A stretch of DNA of 64,000 bases from an uncultured Winogradskyella sp. (GCF_947498345.1 NZ_CANMJY010000001.1:186001-250000), one strand, 5' to 3'. Counted from the first letter of the stretch, positions 17,509 to 26,320 are shown. The notes: generated by a model from the letters alone, not told the origin. Numbers and translations: made by a program.

Positions 17509-19092
17509 TTATAGTTTATCTGAAGTTTGTTTGTTATTAACTAAACGTGAAATCTCTAGAGGATTTTCATTTTTTAATTCATCAGGAAGTAATTCATTTG
17601 GCCAATCTTGATAGCTAAATGGCCTTACCCAACGTTTTATAGAATGAATACCTACAGCTGTAAAGCGACTATCTGTTGATGATGGATATGGACCTCCATG
17701 AACCATAGAAGGGCATACTTCAACTCCGGTCGGAACACCATTATAAATAATACGACCAACTCGATTTTGTAGTGCAGAAATCACATCAGTATATTTTGAT
17801 GCTTCATAGGGTTCTGTAATAACTGTTCCTGTGAGTTGACCTTCTAATTGTGATATAATTTGTTCTAACTGATTGGCATTTTCGCATTGAACCACCATAG
17901 AAAAAGGACCAAATACTTCTTGGTGAAGTGCTGGGTTGTCTAAAAAAGTTTTCCCTTCAACAGTTGTAATGGCTTGTTTTGCATAGTTGGTTTGTACGTC
18001 AGCTTCATAACTTGCAACAACTGATAAATGAGGTTGAGAAATGGCAGTTTGCTTTTTACGCTGATAAGCTCCAATAATGTTTGGATGTAACATACAAGAT
18101 GGCTCAATTTGTATAATCTCGTCAGCTAAATTTTGAATAAAATTGGATAAAGCCTCGTTTTTAATTCCCAAAATCAAACCTGGGTTTGTGCAGAATTGTC
18201 CTGTACCTAAAGTAATAGAATTTGCATAAGTTTTGGCTAAGCTTTCATTTTGATTTTTTAAAGCTTCGGGTAAGATCACTACTGGGTTTATACTACCCAT
18301 TTCAGCAAAAACAGGTATAGGCTCTTCACGCTGTGCAGCTAAATCATATAATGTTCTTCCACCTTTTATACTTCCTGTAAAACCAATAGCTTTAACTCTG
18401 GGATGTTTAACAAGATGAGTACCTACTTCTATACCACTTGAATTAATATTTGAAAACACACCATTTGGCATATTCGTTTTCTCAGCGGCTTTTACTATAG
18501 CTGATGCTACCAATTCACCAGTGCCCGCATGCATAGGATGTGATTTTACAATAACTGGACACCCAGAAGCTAAAGCAGCTGCAGTATCACCACCAGCAGT
18601 AGAGTAGGCTAATGGAAAATTACTAGCTCCAAAAACCACAACTGGCCCTAAAGGAATTAGCATTTTGCGTATGTCTGATTTTGGCATTGGTTTACGGTCT
18701 GGTTGAGCAGTATCAATTGTAGCATCAACCCAAGAACCTTCGGCAACAAATTGAGCAAAGCTTCTTAGTTGACCAATTGTTCTTCCACGCTCTCCTTTTG
18801 CTCGGCCTTCTGGTAATCCGGTTTCTGAACAATACGTTTTAATCAATTCATCATCAAGATCTAAAATTTCGTCTGCAATGGTATTCAAAAATTCAGCCTT
18901 TTGTTGTCCTGAAACGGTTCTGAATATTTTGAACGCATTAGATGCTAAAGTAACTGCTTCGTCTATCTCTTCTAATGTAGCTTCAGTATAAACAGGATCG
19001 TTCTCAATATTTAATTGTGGGTTAAACGTCTTATAGGTTTTAGAACCTTTGGCAGATAATTGATTTCCAATATAGTTTTTTCCTGTAATCAT
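17509..19092 (-). CDS. 2,5-dioxovalerate (alpha-ketoglutarate semialdehyde) dehydrogenase
   Basis: The 527-residue aldehyde dehydrogenase has the catalytic Cys in TLGTGQFCTNPGL, the general-base Glu region FAEMGSINP, and the cofactor loop GFTGSIKGGRTLYD. The length and the absence of the usual EGGP-type motif fit the NADP-dependent ketoglutarate semialdehyde group. It makes 2-oxoglutarate in the last step of the hydroxyproline pathway. It lies between the epimerase and deaminase genes. Members of this family also serve in sugar-acid pathways, but none is encoded nearby. Confidence 0.9.
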   Translation of the reverse strand: MITGKNYIGNQLSAKGSKTYKTFNPQLNIENDPVYTEATLEEIDEAVTLASNAFKIFRTVSGQQKAEFLNTIADEILDLDDELIKTYCSETGLPEGRAKGERGRTIGQLRSFAQFVAEGSWVDATIDTAQPDRKPMPKSDIRKMLIPLGPVVVFGASNFPLAYSTAGGDTAAALASGCPVIVKSHPMHAGTGELVASAIVKAAEKTNMPNGVFSNINSSGIEVGTHLVKHPRVKAIGFTGSIKGGRTLYDLAAQREEPIPVFAEMGSINPVVILPEALKNQNESLAKTYANSITLGTGQFCTNPGLILGIKNEALSNFIQNLADEIIQIEPSCMLHPNIIGAYQRKKQTAISQPHLSVVASYEADVQTNYAKQAITTVEGKTFLDNPALHQEVFGPFSMVVQCENANQLEQIISQLEGQLTGTVITEPYEASKYTDVISALQNRVGRIIYNGVPTGVEVCPSMVHGGPYPSSTDSRFTAVGIHSIKRWVRPFSYQDWPNELLPDELKNENPLEISRLVNNKQTSDKL

Positions 19093-19127
19093 GATATTTG
19101 TATCATTCCCTTGTAAAAGGGAATCTC

Positions 19128-20045
19128 TTATTTTAAGTTTTTGTAATCTGGTAAGTTTGGTCTGTTTTTTAGTCCATTTTCAATAACCTGAAGCACATGT
19201 TTGCGTTCTTCTCCTTGTAATGGTAATCGAGGAGCACGAACATTCTCAGTTCCAATACCAGTGGCAACTTCTGCAAGTTTTATATTCTGTACTAATTTAG
19301 GGTTTATATCTAACTCTAACAATGGTAAAAACCATCTGTAGATGTCTAAAGCTTCCTGGATTCTTCCTGCTTTTTGGAGTTCATAAATAGCAACAGTTTC
19401 TTTAGGGAAAGCACAAACCAAACCTGCAATCCATCCATCTGCTCCCATCAATAAGCTTTCAAGAGCTAAGGTATCTACACCTGTCATAATCTTTAATCGA
19501 TTTCCGAATCTATTCTTAATTCTAGTGACGTTAGAAATATCTCTGGTTGATTCTTTTACTGCTTCTATGTTATCACATTTTAATAAATCTTCGAACATGT
19601 CTAGAGAAACTTCAACCTTATAATCAACAGGGTTGTTGTACACCATAATAGGTAGAGACGTATTATTGGCAACAGCTTTAAAATATTCAACAGTTTCTCT
19701 ATCCCCAGACTTGTAACGCATTGGGGGCAACATCATTAAACCTTTAGCGCCATCTTCTTCAGCTTTTTGCGCAGCTTTAATAGCTCCTTTTGTGGTTTGC
19801 TCAGCAATATTAATTAAAACAGGAACTTTTCCTTTAACAATTTCTATAGTAGTTCTTGTTAGTATGCCTTTTTCATCATCGCTTAAAGTACTTGCCTCTC
19901 CGAGAGTGCCTCCTAAGACTATGCCATGAACACCAGCTTCTAGTTGAGCTTCTATATTGTGTTCAAACATGTGTAAATCTAATGTGTCGTAGTCTGTAAA
20001 TTTTGTGGTTACTGCAGGCATTACTCCTTCCCATTTTATGCTCAT
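19128..20045 (-). CDS. DapA-family 1-pyrroline-4-hydroxy-2-carboxylate deaminase
   Basis: The 305-residue TIM-barrel protein is of the dihydrodipicolinate synthase superfamily. GGTLGEASTLS is the substrate-binding loop. MVYNNP is the Tyr motif, and AVKESTRD contains the Schiff-base Lys. In this gene context it deaminates pyrroline-4-hydroxy-2-carboxylate to 2-oxoglutarate semialdehyde. It is first in the minus-strand cluster, with the AraC regulator divergent upstream (136 bases between the start codons). A general DapA role is unlikely given the neighbours. Confidence 0.9.
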   Translation of the reverse strand: MSIKWEGVMPAVTTKFTDYDTLDLHMFEHNIEAQLEAGVHGIVLGGTLGEASTLSDDEKGILTRTTIEIVKGKVPVLINIAEQTTKGAIKAAQKAEEDGAKGLMMLPPMRYKSGDRETVEYFKAVANNTSLPIMVYNNPVDYKVEVSLDMFEDLLKCDNIEAVKESTRDISNVTRIKNRFGNRLKIMTGVDTLALESLLMGADGWIAGLVCAFPKETVAIYELQKAGRIQEALDIYRWFLPLLELDINPKLVQNIKLAEVATGIGTENVRAPRLPLQGEERKHVLQVIENGLKNRPNLPDYKNLK

Positions 20046-20150
20046 AAGAATTTGTTTTTAAAGTGTAAAATTAGTTGAGTTTTATAAGAACAAATAATGG
20101 TTTTTTATTCTTTTATAATATTATATTATCCATTATATCATTATTAGTTA

Positions 20151-20158
20151 TATTTTTG
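20151..20158 (+). promoter_or_regulatory. -7 promoter element of the AraC regulator gene
   Basis: TATTTTTG matches the Bacteroidota -7 consensus TAnnTTTG and lies 23 bases before the TTG start at 20182. The surrounding 136-base divergent interval is very AT-rich and would also hold the promoter of the hydroxyproline genes. Confidence 0.45.
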
Positions 20159-20181
20159 AATAGTATTTAATCATATTTAAT

Positions 20182-21015
20182 TTGAAAGTATTACCATTTA
20201 TTATTCCTAAACCAGATAAATCGGGATTGATTTATCAAGTTGATAAGGTAGTAGCGTTTTATGATCAACTACATCAGCATGAAGAAATTCAGTTAAGTTA
20301 TATAGTAGAGGGTCAAGGAACATTAGTTGTTGGTGATACCATTAATAATTATGGTAAGGATGATGTTTTAGTTATAGGGAGCAATATTCCGCATGTATTT
20401 AAAAGTGATAAACATTCGCAAGAATCACATATGCTAACTTTATTTTTTACAGAACAATCTTTTGGTAATTCCTTTTTTAACCTTGAAGAAATGAAAGGTA
20501 TTAAACCTTTTTTTGAACGTTCTAAATATGGTTTTAAACCTCAATCTCATATTAAAGACATGAAAAGCTTATTTCTTAAGCTTGAAAGCACATCAAAGCT
20601 AGATAGGTTTATAATCTTATTACAGTTATTAAGTTATATGGTAGCGTCTGATTACACAAGTTTATCATCATTTGTATATGATAAAAAATATAGTTTAGTT
20701 GAAGGGGATCGCATGCGGAATGTATTTGAATTTACATTAACTAATTATGATAAAGATGTCTCTTTAGACGACGTTTCAAAAGTGGCTAATATGACTAAAA
20801 ATGCCTTTTGCAAATACTTTAAAAAAAGAACTAATAAAACTTATATTCAGTTTTTAAATGAATTTAGAGTAGAAAAAGCTAGCAGGTTATTATTAGAAAA
20901 AAGTGATTTTAGTATTGCTGAGATTGCTTACATATCTGGTTTTAGGAATATCTCGAATTTTAATCGAATGTTTAAGGCCATTAAAGGTGTAGTGCCCAGT
21001 AAGATTAGAGTGTAA
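20182..21015 (+). CDS. AraC-family regulator of the hydroxyproline cluster
   Basis: The 277-residue protein has an N-terminal cupin-like sensor (residues 1-110; HQHEEIQLSYIVEGQGTLVV) and two C-terminal helix-turn-helix motifs (about 180-277; ISNFNRMFKAIKGVVPSKIR at the end). The frame begins with TTG at 20182 (MKVLPFIIP); the next in-frame ATG would cut the sensor. It is divergent from the four hydroxyproline genes, so it probably activates them in response to a pathway compound. A strong terminator follows at 21046. Confidence 0.88.
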   Translation: MKVLPFIIPKPDKSGLIYQVDKVVAFYDQLHQHEEIQLSYIVEGQGTLVVGDTINNYGKDDVLVIGSNIPHVFKSDKHSQESHMLTLFFTEQSFGNSFFNLEEMKGIKPFFERSKYGFKPQSHIKDMKSLFLKLESTSKLDRFIILLQLLSYMVASDYTSLSSFVYDKKYSLVEGDRMRNVFEFTLTNYDKDVSLDDVSKVANMTKNAFCKYFKKRTNKTYIQFLNEFRVEKASRLLLEKSDFSIAEIAYISGFRNISNFNRMFKAIKGVVPSKIRV

Positions 21016-21045
21016 TTACATTTCAGTTTTAAGACCTAAAACCAA

Positions 21046-21075
21046 AAAACCCGATTCATTTGAATCGGGTTTTTG
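21046..21075 (+). terminator. Rho-independent terminator after the AraC gene
   Basis: AAAAACCCGATTCA and TGAATCGGGTTTTT form a perfect 14-bp stem with a two-base loop and a T tract. It closes the left core segment, and the accessory region starts immediately after it. Confidence 0.9.
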
Positions 21076-21229
21076 ATGGTGGAGCCAACGGGACAAAAGT
21101 CGAACTATTTTGATGAAGATTTAAGTTCTTTATCCTTAATAAAAAACAATAAATGATTTTTATATAAAATTTAAATTCTTCAAAATACATGTTTTATTTA
21201 GTGTTTAATAGTTCTATCTTTATTTGAAT
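21076..21229. other. Intergenic interval with a short relic frame
   Basis: No full gene is present. A 26-codon frame (MVEPTGQKSNYF..., ATG at 21076) follows the terminator directly. On the other strand its first part reads like a tRNA or tmRNA 3' end (GTTGGCTCCACCA), preceded by TTCGACT. It may be the scar of an integrated element at the left edge of the accessory region. The rest is AT-rich without visible structure. Confidence 0.35.
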
Positions 21230-21336
21230 ACTAATTCGTATAGAGCTATGGATAAAAAACGAACCAGAGGAAAATATGTAGGATTTTCCGAGTACACATA
21301 GAACCAGCAATTTACTATACACGGTGTTGGGCTTTC
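21230..21336 (-). repeat. attC-like palindromic repeat, copy A (degenerate)
   Basis: The right half is intact: TATACACGGTGTT followed by the module-specific end GGGCTTTCG. The inner hairpin remnant (ggaaaat...attttcc) is present, but the left half that should carry the TTTGTGTAT arm is decayed. It lies 9 bases from the stop codon of the DUF6090 gene, as at the other copies, and is the leftmost copy of the array. Confidence 0.75.
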
Positions 21337-21337
21337 G

Positions 21338-22087
21338 TTATTTTGATAAGTCCAATTCATTATTTAACTCTTCAAGTAACTCATTACCTCTTTTTAAAAT
21401 CTGTGCTCCAAACATTCTTCTATAAGTATTGCAGTTTAAATTGGTGAACCTGTAAAATTTGTATAACGACATGAACTCTGAGGAATTTGGATCTCCAATC
21501 CAAGCGTCCTTTAGTTTTCCATTATATGCTCCATTAGAATTGCGTAAAAGTTCTAACTGATATAAAACAGTGTTTTCACTTAGTTTGATTGACACATCAT
21601 TTATTTTCTTAAGTGCATATACTCTTGATTCAATGAGTGTATAGTAGTTGGCAATTCTATCTTTGAGTTTATCGTTTTTTAAGGTGTAAAGACTACCAGT
21701 GTTTAACATCTCCTCATAAACACTTCTACTTATTTCCCAATCACTCCATTGAAAAGTGAATAAAGAATCCACTAAAAGTAAATCATTATAGTTTTTTGCA
21801 TCATAAAACATCAAAAGTGCTTTTTCCGAGTTAGCTTCATAAGCAGTGCGAATGGAATCTTGCTTTTGAAAGTAAACTATATCTGATTCGATACTCTTAC
21901 TTAATTCATTTAAAAATGTATATTCTTTGGTGCTATTCAATCTTTCATCATTCAAATTATTAATTTGTAATGCAATCAAAATCCCAATAACCACAAGAAT
22001 AATTTCTCCAATAGCATATTTCAAGTACTTTCCAGTTTTTCCCTCTGAAAGCAAGTTTTGTCTAATTTTTCTAAAGAATTTTATCAT
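21338..22087 (-). CDS. DUF6090 family membrane protein
   Basis: The 249-residue protein has the typical DUF6090 start: MIKFFRKIRQNLLSEGKTGK, then YLKYAIGEIILVVIGILIALQINN, giving one transmembrane segment at about residues 24-42. A helical extracytoplasmic part of about 200 residues follows. The function is unknown; the family is widely expanded in marine Bacteroidota. The gene fills one module of the repeat array on its own: its stop is 9 bases from copy A, and its start lies about 65 bases from copy B. Confidence 0.82.
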   Translation of the reverse strand: MIKFFRKIRQNLLSEGKTGKYLKYAIGEIILVVIGILIALQINNLNDERLNSTKEYTFLNELSKSIESDIVYFQKQDSIRTAYEANSEKALLMFYDAKNYNDLLLVDSLFTFQWSDWEISRSVYEEMLNTGSLYTLKNDKLKDRIANYYTLIESRVYALKKINDVSIKLSENTVLYQLELLRNSNGAYNGKLKDAWIGDPNSSEFMSLYKFYRFTNLNCNTYRRMFGAQILKRGNELLEELNNELDLSK

Positions 22088-22151
22088 TGGTTAGGAATTT
22101 CTCTAAAGTTAGAATAATTATTTAATTCCGATTGAGTGAGGAATATAATGA

Positions 22152-22288
22152 AGCACAAAGTGTTTGTGTATAATTTCGTTGCGTCTTTCAGCAACTAATT
22201 TAGCAAATACAAACCGAATAGAAAATCCGCGAGGATTTTCGTAAGTAGGCTATAACTGGCAATGAATTATACACGGTGTTGTAGCCAG
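22152..22288 (-). repeat. attC-like palindromic repeat, copy B
   Basis: The left arm TTTGTGTATAATTTCGTTGC pairs imperfectly with the right arm AATTATACACGGTGTT. The inner hairpin is GAAAATCC GCGA GGATTTTC. The right end GTTGTAGCCAG abuts the HxlR gene stop at 22291. The left end GAAGCACAAAG nearly mirrors the GTTGGGCTTTC end of copy A, that is, the other end of the DUF6090 module. Confidence 0.85.
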
Positions 22289-22290
22289 TT

Positions 22291-22692
22291 TTATTTCATT
22301 AGTTCTTTCAATACAATCTCTCGATTCTCTTTTAGATTAGCTGCGAATTTTTTTGATTCGTCTGAGATGTGATGATTCAAATACTTATTTCCCCATGTAA
22401 TTAAGTCTATTATTGCTGGAGCTAAGTCCTTTCCTTTTTGAGTCAATTTATAGATATAAACTTTTTTGTTGGTAGGGTGATTTTCTTTTGTCAGTGCCTG
22501 CAATCCCTCAAGTTTCTTTAGTCTTTCGGATAATCTAGCACTTGATATATTTTCTTCTGATTGATAAAAATCCTTAAAGGTCCTAGTTCCATGATACAGT
22601 AAATCCCTTACAATAAGTAATGTCCATTTATCCCCAAAAAGGTCAAGTGATGAACTAATAGGACAGGTACTACGAAAAATATTTTCATCCAT
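22291..22692 (-). CDS. HxlR-type winged-helix regulator
   Basis: I choose the ATG at 22692 (MDENIFRSTCPISSSLDLFG), giving 133 residues. A longer frame upstream would cover the divergent promoter region. The HxlR pattern CPISSSLDLFGDKWTLLIV continues with a winged helix and LTQKGKDLAPAI. The conserved Cys near residue 10 is a possible redox sensor, as in related regulators. It is divergent from the membrane protein gene, with repeated operator-like sequences between them. Its stop lies 2 bases from repeat copy B. Confidence 0.85.
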   Translation of the reverse strand: MDENIFRSTCPISSSLDLFGDKWTLLIVRDLLYHGTRTFKDFYQSEENISSARLSERLKKLEGLQALTKENHPTNKKVYIYKLTQKGKDLAPAIIDLITWGNKYLNHHISDESKKFAANLKENREIVLKELMK

Positions 22693-22703
22693 ATTGCTTC
22701 CGA

Positions 22704-22750
22704 TTTGAAAGTAAAATGTATATTTGCTTTCACATTGAAAGTAAATATAT
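22704..22750. promoter_or_regulatory. Operator-like direct and inverted repeats in the HxlR divergent promoter
   Basis: TTGAAAGTAAAATGTATAT (from 22705) and TTGAAAGTAAATATAT (from 22735) form a direct repeat with 30-base spacing. TGAAAG and CTTTCA (22706-22732) form an inverted pair inside it. The position between divergent start codons and the spacing of about three helical turns suggest binding of HxlR dimers. Confidence 0.55.
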
Positions 22751-22764
22751 AAAAAAATGAACAT

Positions 22765-23466
22765 ATGCAAGAGATAGAAGCTCACTCAATTACTACAACG
22801 GTACTTATGGGAAGTTCTATATTTGTTCCTTTTATAGCTTTCGGAACGTATAAAGCCTCAGGAGCCTCAACTCAAAAATCAATTGCGATTTCCGCTGTAA
22901 TTGCGGTCTGGGGAGTTTTGATGTACTACTTCAGCGTTGTTTGGCAATTTCGATTAGGAAATCCAGATTGGGCTTGGGTAATTGTGATTGTAAATTTGAT
23001 AATACCTACTGCGCTTGTATTCATTTTCAAGAACTTCTTCATTGGTGATGGATTATCACTTAAATGGCTAACAATCACTCAGTCCACCAGATTTATGGGA
23101 ACACTTTTCATATTAGAGAATATTCGTGGTTTTACTGGTACGACATTTGCCTATGTTTCCGGATTCGGAGATTTTATGGCAGCAGTAATCGCACTTACTA
23201 TTCTTGTTCTGATTTTTACTGGTGGCAAACCAACAAAAGGACTTTATATGTTCCTGATAGTTTTTGGACTACTTGATTTTGTTGTCGCATACGGTCTTAG
23301 TATTAGCAGTAGTCCAGGTGTATCACTTCAGTCCATAGCGATTGGAGAGAATCATAGTATGAACATGTATCCGCTCGCATTGCTACCATATTTCTTGGTG
23401 CCATTTGCCACGGCATATCATTTCATGATGTATCTGACTATTAAAAGAAACCCTGAACTAAAATAA
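22765..23466 (+). CDS. Multi-spanning membrane protein of unknown function
   Basis: The 233-residue protein has about seven hydrophobic segments (for example VLMGSSIFVPFIAF, WVIVIVNLIIPTALVFIF and YPLALLPYFLVPFATAYHFM). No transporter or enzyme signature was recognised. It is divergent from the HxlR gene and 7 bases before the DUF1569 gene, so it is probably the target of that regulator. Function unknown. Confidence 0.7.
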   Translation: MQEIEAHSITTTVLMGSSIFVPFIAFGTYKASGASTQKSIAISAVIAVWGVLMYYFSVVWQFRLGNPDWAWVIVIVNLIIPTALVFIFKNFFIGDGLSLKWLTITQSTRFMGTLFILENIRGFTGTTFAYVSGFGDFMAAVIALTILVLIFTGGKPTKGLYMFLIVFGLLDFVVAYGLSISSSPGVSLQSIAIGENHSMNMYPLALLPYFLVPFATAYHFMMYLTIKRNPELK

Positions 23467-23473
23467 TCAAGTT

Positions 23474-23929
23474 ATGGCATCAAATATTTTCAAACCACAA
23501 GACTATCAAGGTATTGTCAAGAGGATAGAGAAATTAGAGTCTACTAATGAAAAGGAGTGGGGAAAAATGAGTATTGTGCAGATGCTTGAACATTGTAGCT
23601 TACAATTGAAGCTTGGACTGGGATATATCGAACTTTCAGGGTATGAAGGACCTGGCATTCAAAGAACTTGGTTTGGTAGAAAGTCATTTTTATATGCAAT
23701 GCCCTGGCTTAAGGGAATGCCTACTCCTTCGCAAATGAACATGATGAAGAATGATGTTTCTCCTGGAGACTTTAGTAAAGAAAAGAATCAGTTGATAAAT
23801 CTTTTGGAAGAAGTTCAAAAGAATCGAAGTCTTAAACCACACGCGTTCTTTGGAGCAATGAACCAAAAGGATTGGGGTAGACTGATCTGGAAACATTTAG
23901 ATTATCACCTAAAACAGTTCGGGGGGTAA
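23474..23929 (+). CDS. DUF1569 (DinB-like fold) protein
   Basis: The 151-residue protein has the DUF1569 pattern: EWGKMSIVQMLEHCSLQLKLGLGYIEL, then MPTPSQMNM and the C-terminal WGRLIWKHLDYHLKQFGG. The His residues in LEHCS and in KHLDYHLKQF occupy the metal-binding positions of DinB/YfiT-like four-helix bundles. It is cotranscribed with the membrane protein gene. The last 13 codons recur in diverged form at 26282-26320, showing a rearrangement. Confidence 0.8.
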   Translation: MASNIFKPQDYQGIVKRIEKLESTNEKEWGKMSIVQMLEHCSLQLKLGLGYIELSGYEGPGIQRTWFGRKSFLYAMPWLKGMPTPSQMNMMKNDVSPGDFSKEKNQLINLLEEVQKNRSLKPHAFFGAMNQKDWGRLIWKHLDYHLKQFGG

Positions 23930-24051
23930 TTGGCTTATAACTGTTTGCTACAGCTTACCATTTACTTACTCTTAGATGTAATTGAATGGATTGACTTAAT
24001 CAAAAAAATTAGTAATGCATAACAAAGAAAAATAATAGTAAATAAAAAATT

Positions 24052-24522
24052 ATGAGAAAAATAGATTTTAAGAAATTTCATCAAGAACATTGGAGTAGCG
24101 AAGAGATGTCTAAGTTTGAAATTGTAGCGGGCTTCGTTCAAGGTATTTTAGATCATAACTTCGATCAAGTTATTGCCAAATATAAAGACCACCCATACAT
24201 TCAACACAATAGGTCAGTTCCTAGAGGAATAGAAGCCATTGTAAATACTAATAGTGCAATGGCTAAACGATTTCCAGAGTTTTTTCTTGATCCAAAGCAC
24301 GTTTATCTTGACGGAGATTTTGTGATTTTTCATTCCCATGTAACATTAAAAGCTAAACACAGGGGCAATGACAGAAAAGGGCTTAACGTAGTAGATATTT
24401 GGAAAATTGTTGATGGAAAAATTGTAGAGCATTGGGACTCTATACAGCCTTTGGATTTCATGTCTCGACTTTTTACTCTTTTTACAGGTGGAGCTATTCG
24501 TAATAACGATGGCGTCTTTTAA
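24052..24522 (+). CDS. NTF2-like (SnoaL) family protein
   Basis: The 156-residue protein shows the SnoaL-like order: a helical start, EIVAGFVQGILDHNFDQVI, then YIQHNRSVPRGIEAIV, and a C-terminal sheet with VVDIWKIVDGKIVEHWDSIQ. Members bind or isomerise small hydrophobic ligands; the exact role is unknown. It lies upstream of the MBL-fold lipoprotein gene in the same direction, within the segment flanked by the duplicated DUF1569 end. Confidence 0.82.
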   Translation: MRKIDFKKFHQEHWSSEEMSKFEIVAGFVQGILDHNFDQVIAKYKDHPYIQHNRSVPRGIEAIVNTNSAMAKRFPEFFLDPKHVYLDGDFVIFHSHVTLKAKHRGNDRKGLNVVDIWKIVDGKIVEHWDSIQPLDFMSRLFTLFTGGAIRNNDGVF

Positions 24523-24574
24523 GTTCAATTCTCTTAACATGATTACTAACATCAATTCTCAATTAAAAATAGCC

Positions 24575-26254
24575 ATGAATACTTCTAATAATCATTCATT
24601 TAAAAAAATAATATTGGTTCTTTCAGTTGTAGTTTTAATGGCTACCACGTTAATAGGGTGTATACAAAGCGATAAGGAAAAAGGAGCAAAACACTTCGAA
24701 CAAACCTTGGATGCTTTAGGGGGAAAAGAAGCTCTATTGAACCTGAAATCATTTCAAATCTCAACCACAGGGTCATCTTATGCAACACACATGGGGTTGC
24801 TTCCGAATGATGTTAAGAAAACGAGTACATACAGTAAAAAGTATACCGTTGAAATCAAAAGTTGGTCTATAAGAACCGATGCCAATCGTCAGTTCACTTA
24901 TGTGCCAGAACATGGTTTTCCAGAGCAGCGTTATCGAGTAGTTACAGTAGATGGCATAGGATCCGTTTCAAATGGCGCTCACCCACTTGGGTTACCTGGT
25001 GGCGTATTACCATCTCAAGCTGTGGCTAGTATGGAAAAGTCTATGAAACTAATGAACCCACAACTTCTTTTAAAGGAAGTTCTTGAAGGCAAGCGAGATA
25101 TCCAATTTGGAGGAACGACTACTCATGAAGAACAGGCTTTTAACATACTAATTGTTAGTGATGATGTTGCACCTATTAAACTTTATATTCATGCGGAAAG
25201 CGGTACTATTTCAATGCTTGAAACTATTGAAAATAATATGATTCTTCGTGATGTAGCATTGGTAGTAACTTATAAGAACTGGGAAATAGCAAAGACCTTG
25301 GCATTTCCAATGGAAGTAGAAATCACTGTCGCTGGTAATCGTTTGCATCATCAGCTGAAGACAGAAGTAATAGAAGATTTAACAATTGAAGAAGACTTTT
25401 TTGCCCTACCAAAAACAAATACTACGCCCAAACATGATAAAGAGGCGTACCTAACCGGGCTCAATACCCATCATATCCATGATGAATTCTTTGAGATTGC
25501 GGGCCTTTACTATATCGAAGAAGTATCACTAACTCCTACGAGATTAGCTCAAGGAATCTATCAAGTACGTGATAACTCTGCTAATCACCTTGGGGGGATG
25601 ATTGTGGAGCAAGAAAACGGAGTGGTTGTAATTGAAGCTCATACATCTAAGGCAGTTTCTGATGAGCTTATTAAAATAGTTGAGAAACTATTCCCCAATA
25701 AAGCCATTACACATCTAATACAAAGTCATCATCATGTAGATCATGCTTCAGGTGTTCGTACTGTTATTTCTCAAGGGGCTGATTTAGTGGTAGGTAATGG
25801 AGTTGGTTCTTGGTGGAAAGATGTTTTAAAAGCCAAATCAACTATTCGTCCAGATGGCATGTCAAAATTCACAGAGCAACCAGTGGTGTTGGAAATTGAA
25901 TCCAAAGGGAAAATGACTATCTCTGATAATAATATTGAGATTACAGCCTATCATATACTTGAAAACCCACATGCATTGGATATGGTGATTACTAAAGTAG
26001 AAACTGAGAATGAGATTTTTCTTTATGAGGCTGATCTTTATAATGCCGGGTTTGGTTTTACGATGGCTTTTGGTGGACCACAATCCTTATTTAAGGCCAT
26101 GAAAAGACTTGAACTTATTGATGATAATTGCGCTTCTCCAAAACCATTAACTATTATTCCTGGTCATGGACGCCCAATGAAGCTAAATGATGCCATTGTT
26201 GAACTCAATAAAGTAGACATAGATGTTGGCTGTGCAAACGATATTAATAAATAA
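24575..26254 (+). CDS. Metallo-beta-lactamase-fold lipoprotein
   Basis: I place the start at the ATG at 24575 (MNTSNNHSFKKIILVLSVVV), giving 559 residues with lipobox LIGC. A longer frame upstream would overlap the NTF2-like gene. After about 300 residues of unassigned sequence, the MBL domain has the metal motif SHHHVDHASG (HxHxDH), then EADLYNAGFG and IPGHGRP. The enzyme probably acts in the periplasm or at the outer membrane; the substrate is unknown. It belongs with the NTF2-like gene in an apparently inserted segment. Confidence 0.82.
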   Translation: MNTSNNHSFKKIILVLSVVVLMATTLIGCIQSDKEKGAKHFEQTLDALGGKEALLNLKSFQISTTGSSYATHMGLLPNDVKKTSTYSKKYTVEIKSWSIRTDANRQFTYVPEHGFPEQRYRVVTVDGIGSVSNGAHPLGLPGGVLPSQAVASMEKSMKLMNPQLLLKEVLEGKRDIQFGGTTTHEEQAFNILIVSDDVAPIKLYIHAESGTISMLETIENNMILRDVALVVTYKNWEIAKTLAFPMEVEITVAGNRLHHQLKTEVIEDLTIEEDFFALPKTNTTPKHDKEAYLTGLNTHHIHDEFFEIAGLYYIEEVSLTPTRLAQGIYQVRDNSANHLGGMIVEQENGVVVIEAHTSKAVSDELIKIVEKLFPNKAITHLIQSHHHVDHASGVRTVISQGADLVVGNGVGSWWKDVLKAKSTIRPDGMSKFTEQPVVLEIESKGKMTISDNNIEITAYHILENPHALDMVITKVETENEIFLYEADLYNAGFGFTMAFGGPQSLFKAMKRLELIDDNCASPKPLTIIPGHGRPMKLNDAIVELNKVDIDVGCANDINK

Positions 26255-26260
26255 AATTTG

Positions 26261-26320
26261 TTGGATTCTACTGTCTTCTATAAAAATTTAGATTATAACC
26301 TGAAACAGTTCGGTAAATAA
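26261..26320 (+). pseudogene. Relic of a DUF1569 gene 3' end
   Basis: The 20-codon stretch reads FYKNLDYNLKQFGK and a stop, clearly the C-terminus of a DUF1569 protein. The 45 bases 26282-26326 match 23891-23935 at 38 positions, including the first bases of the following non-coding TTGGCT. It indicates that the 2.3-kb segment with the NTF2-like and MBL genes was inserted at, or recombined into, the DUF1569 3' end. Confidence 0.75.

Noticed and set aside
22693-22785. N-terminal extension of the HxlR protein
   Set aside because: The extra residues are hydrophobic, overlap the divergent start codon at 22765 and cover the operator-like repeats; the family starts at the ATG at 22692.
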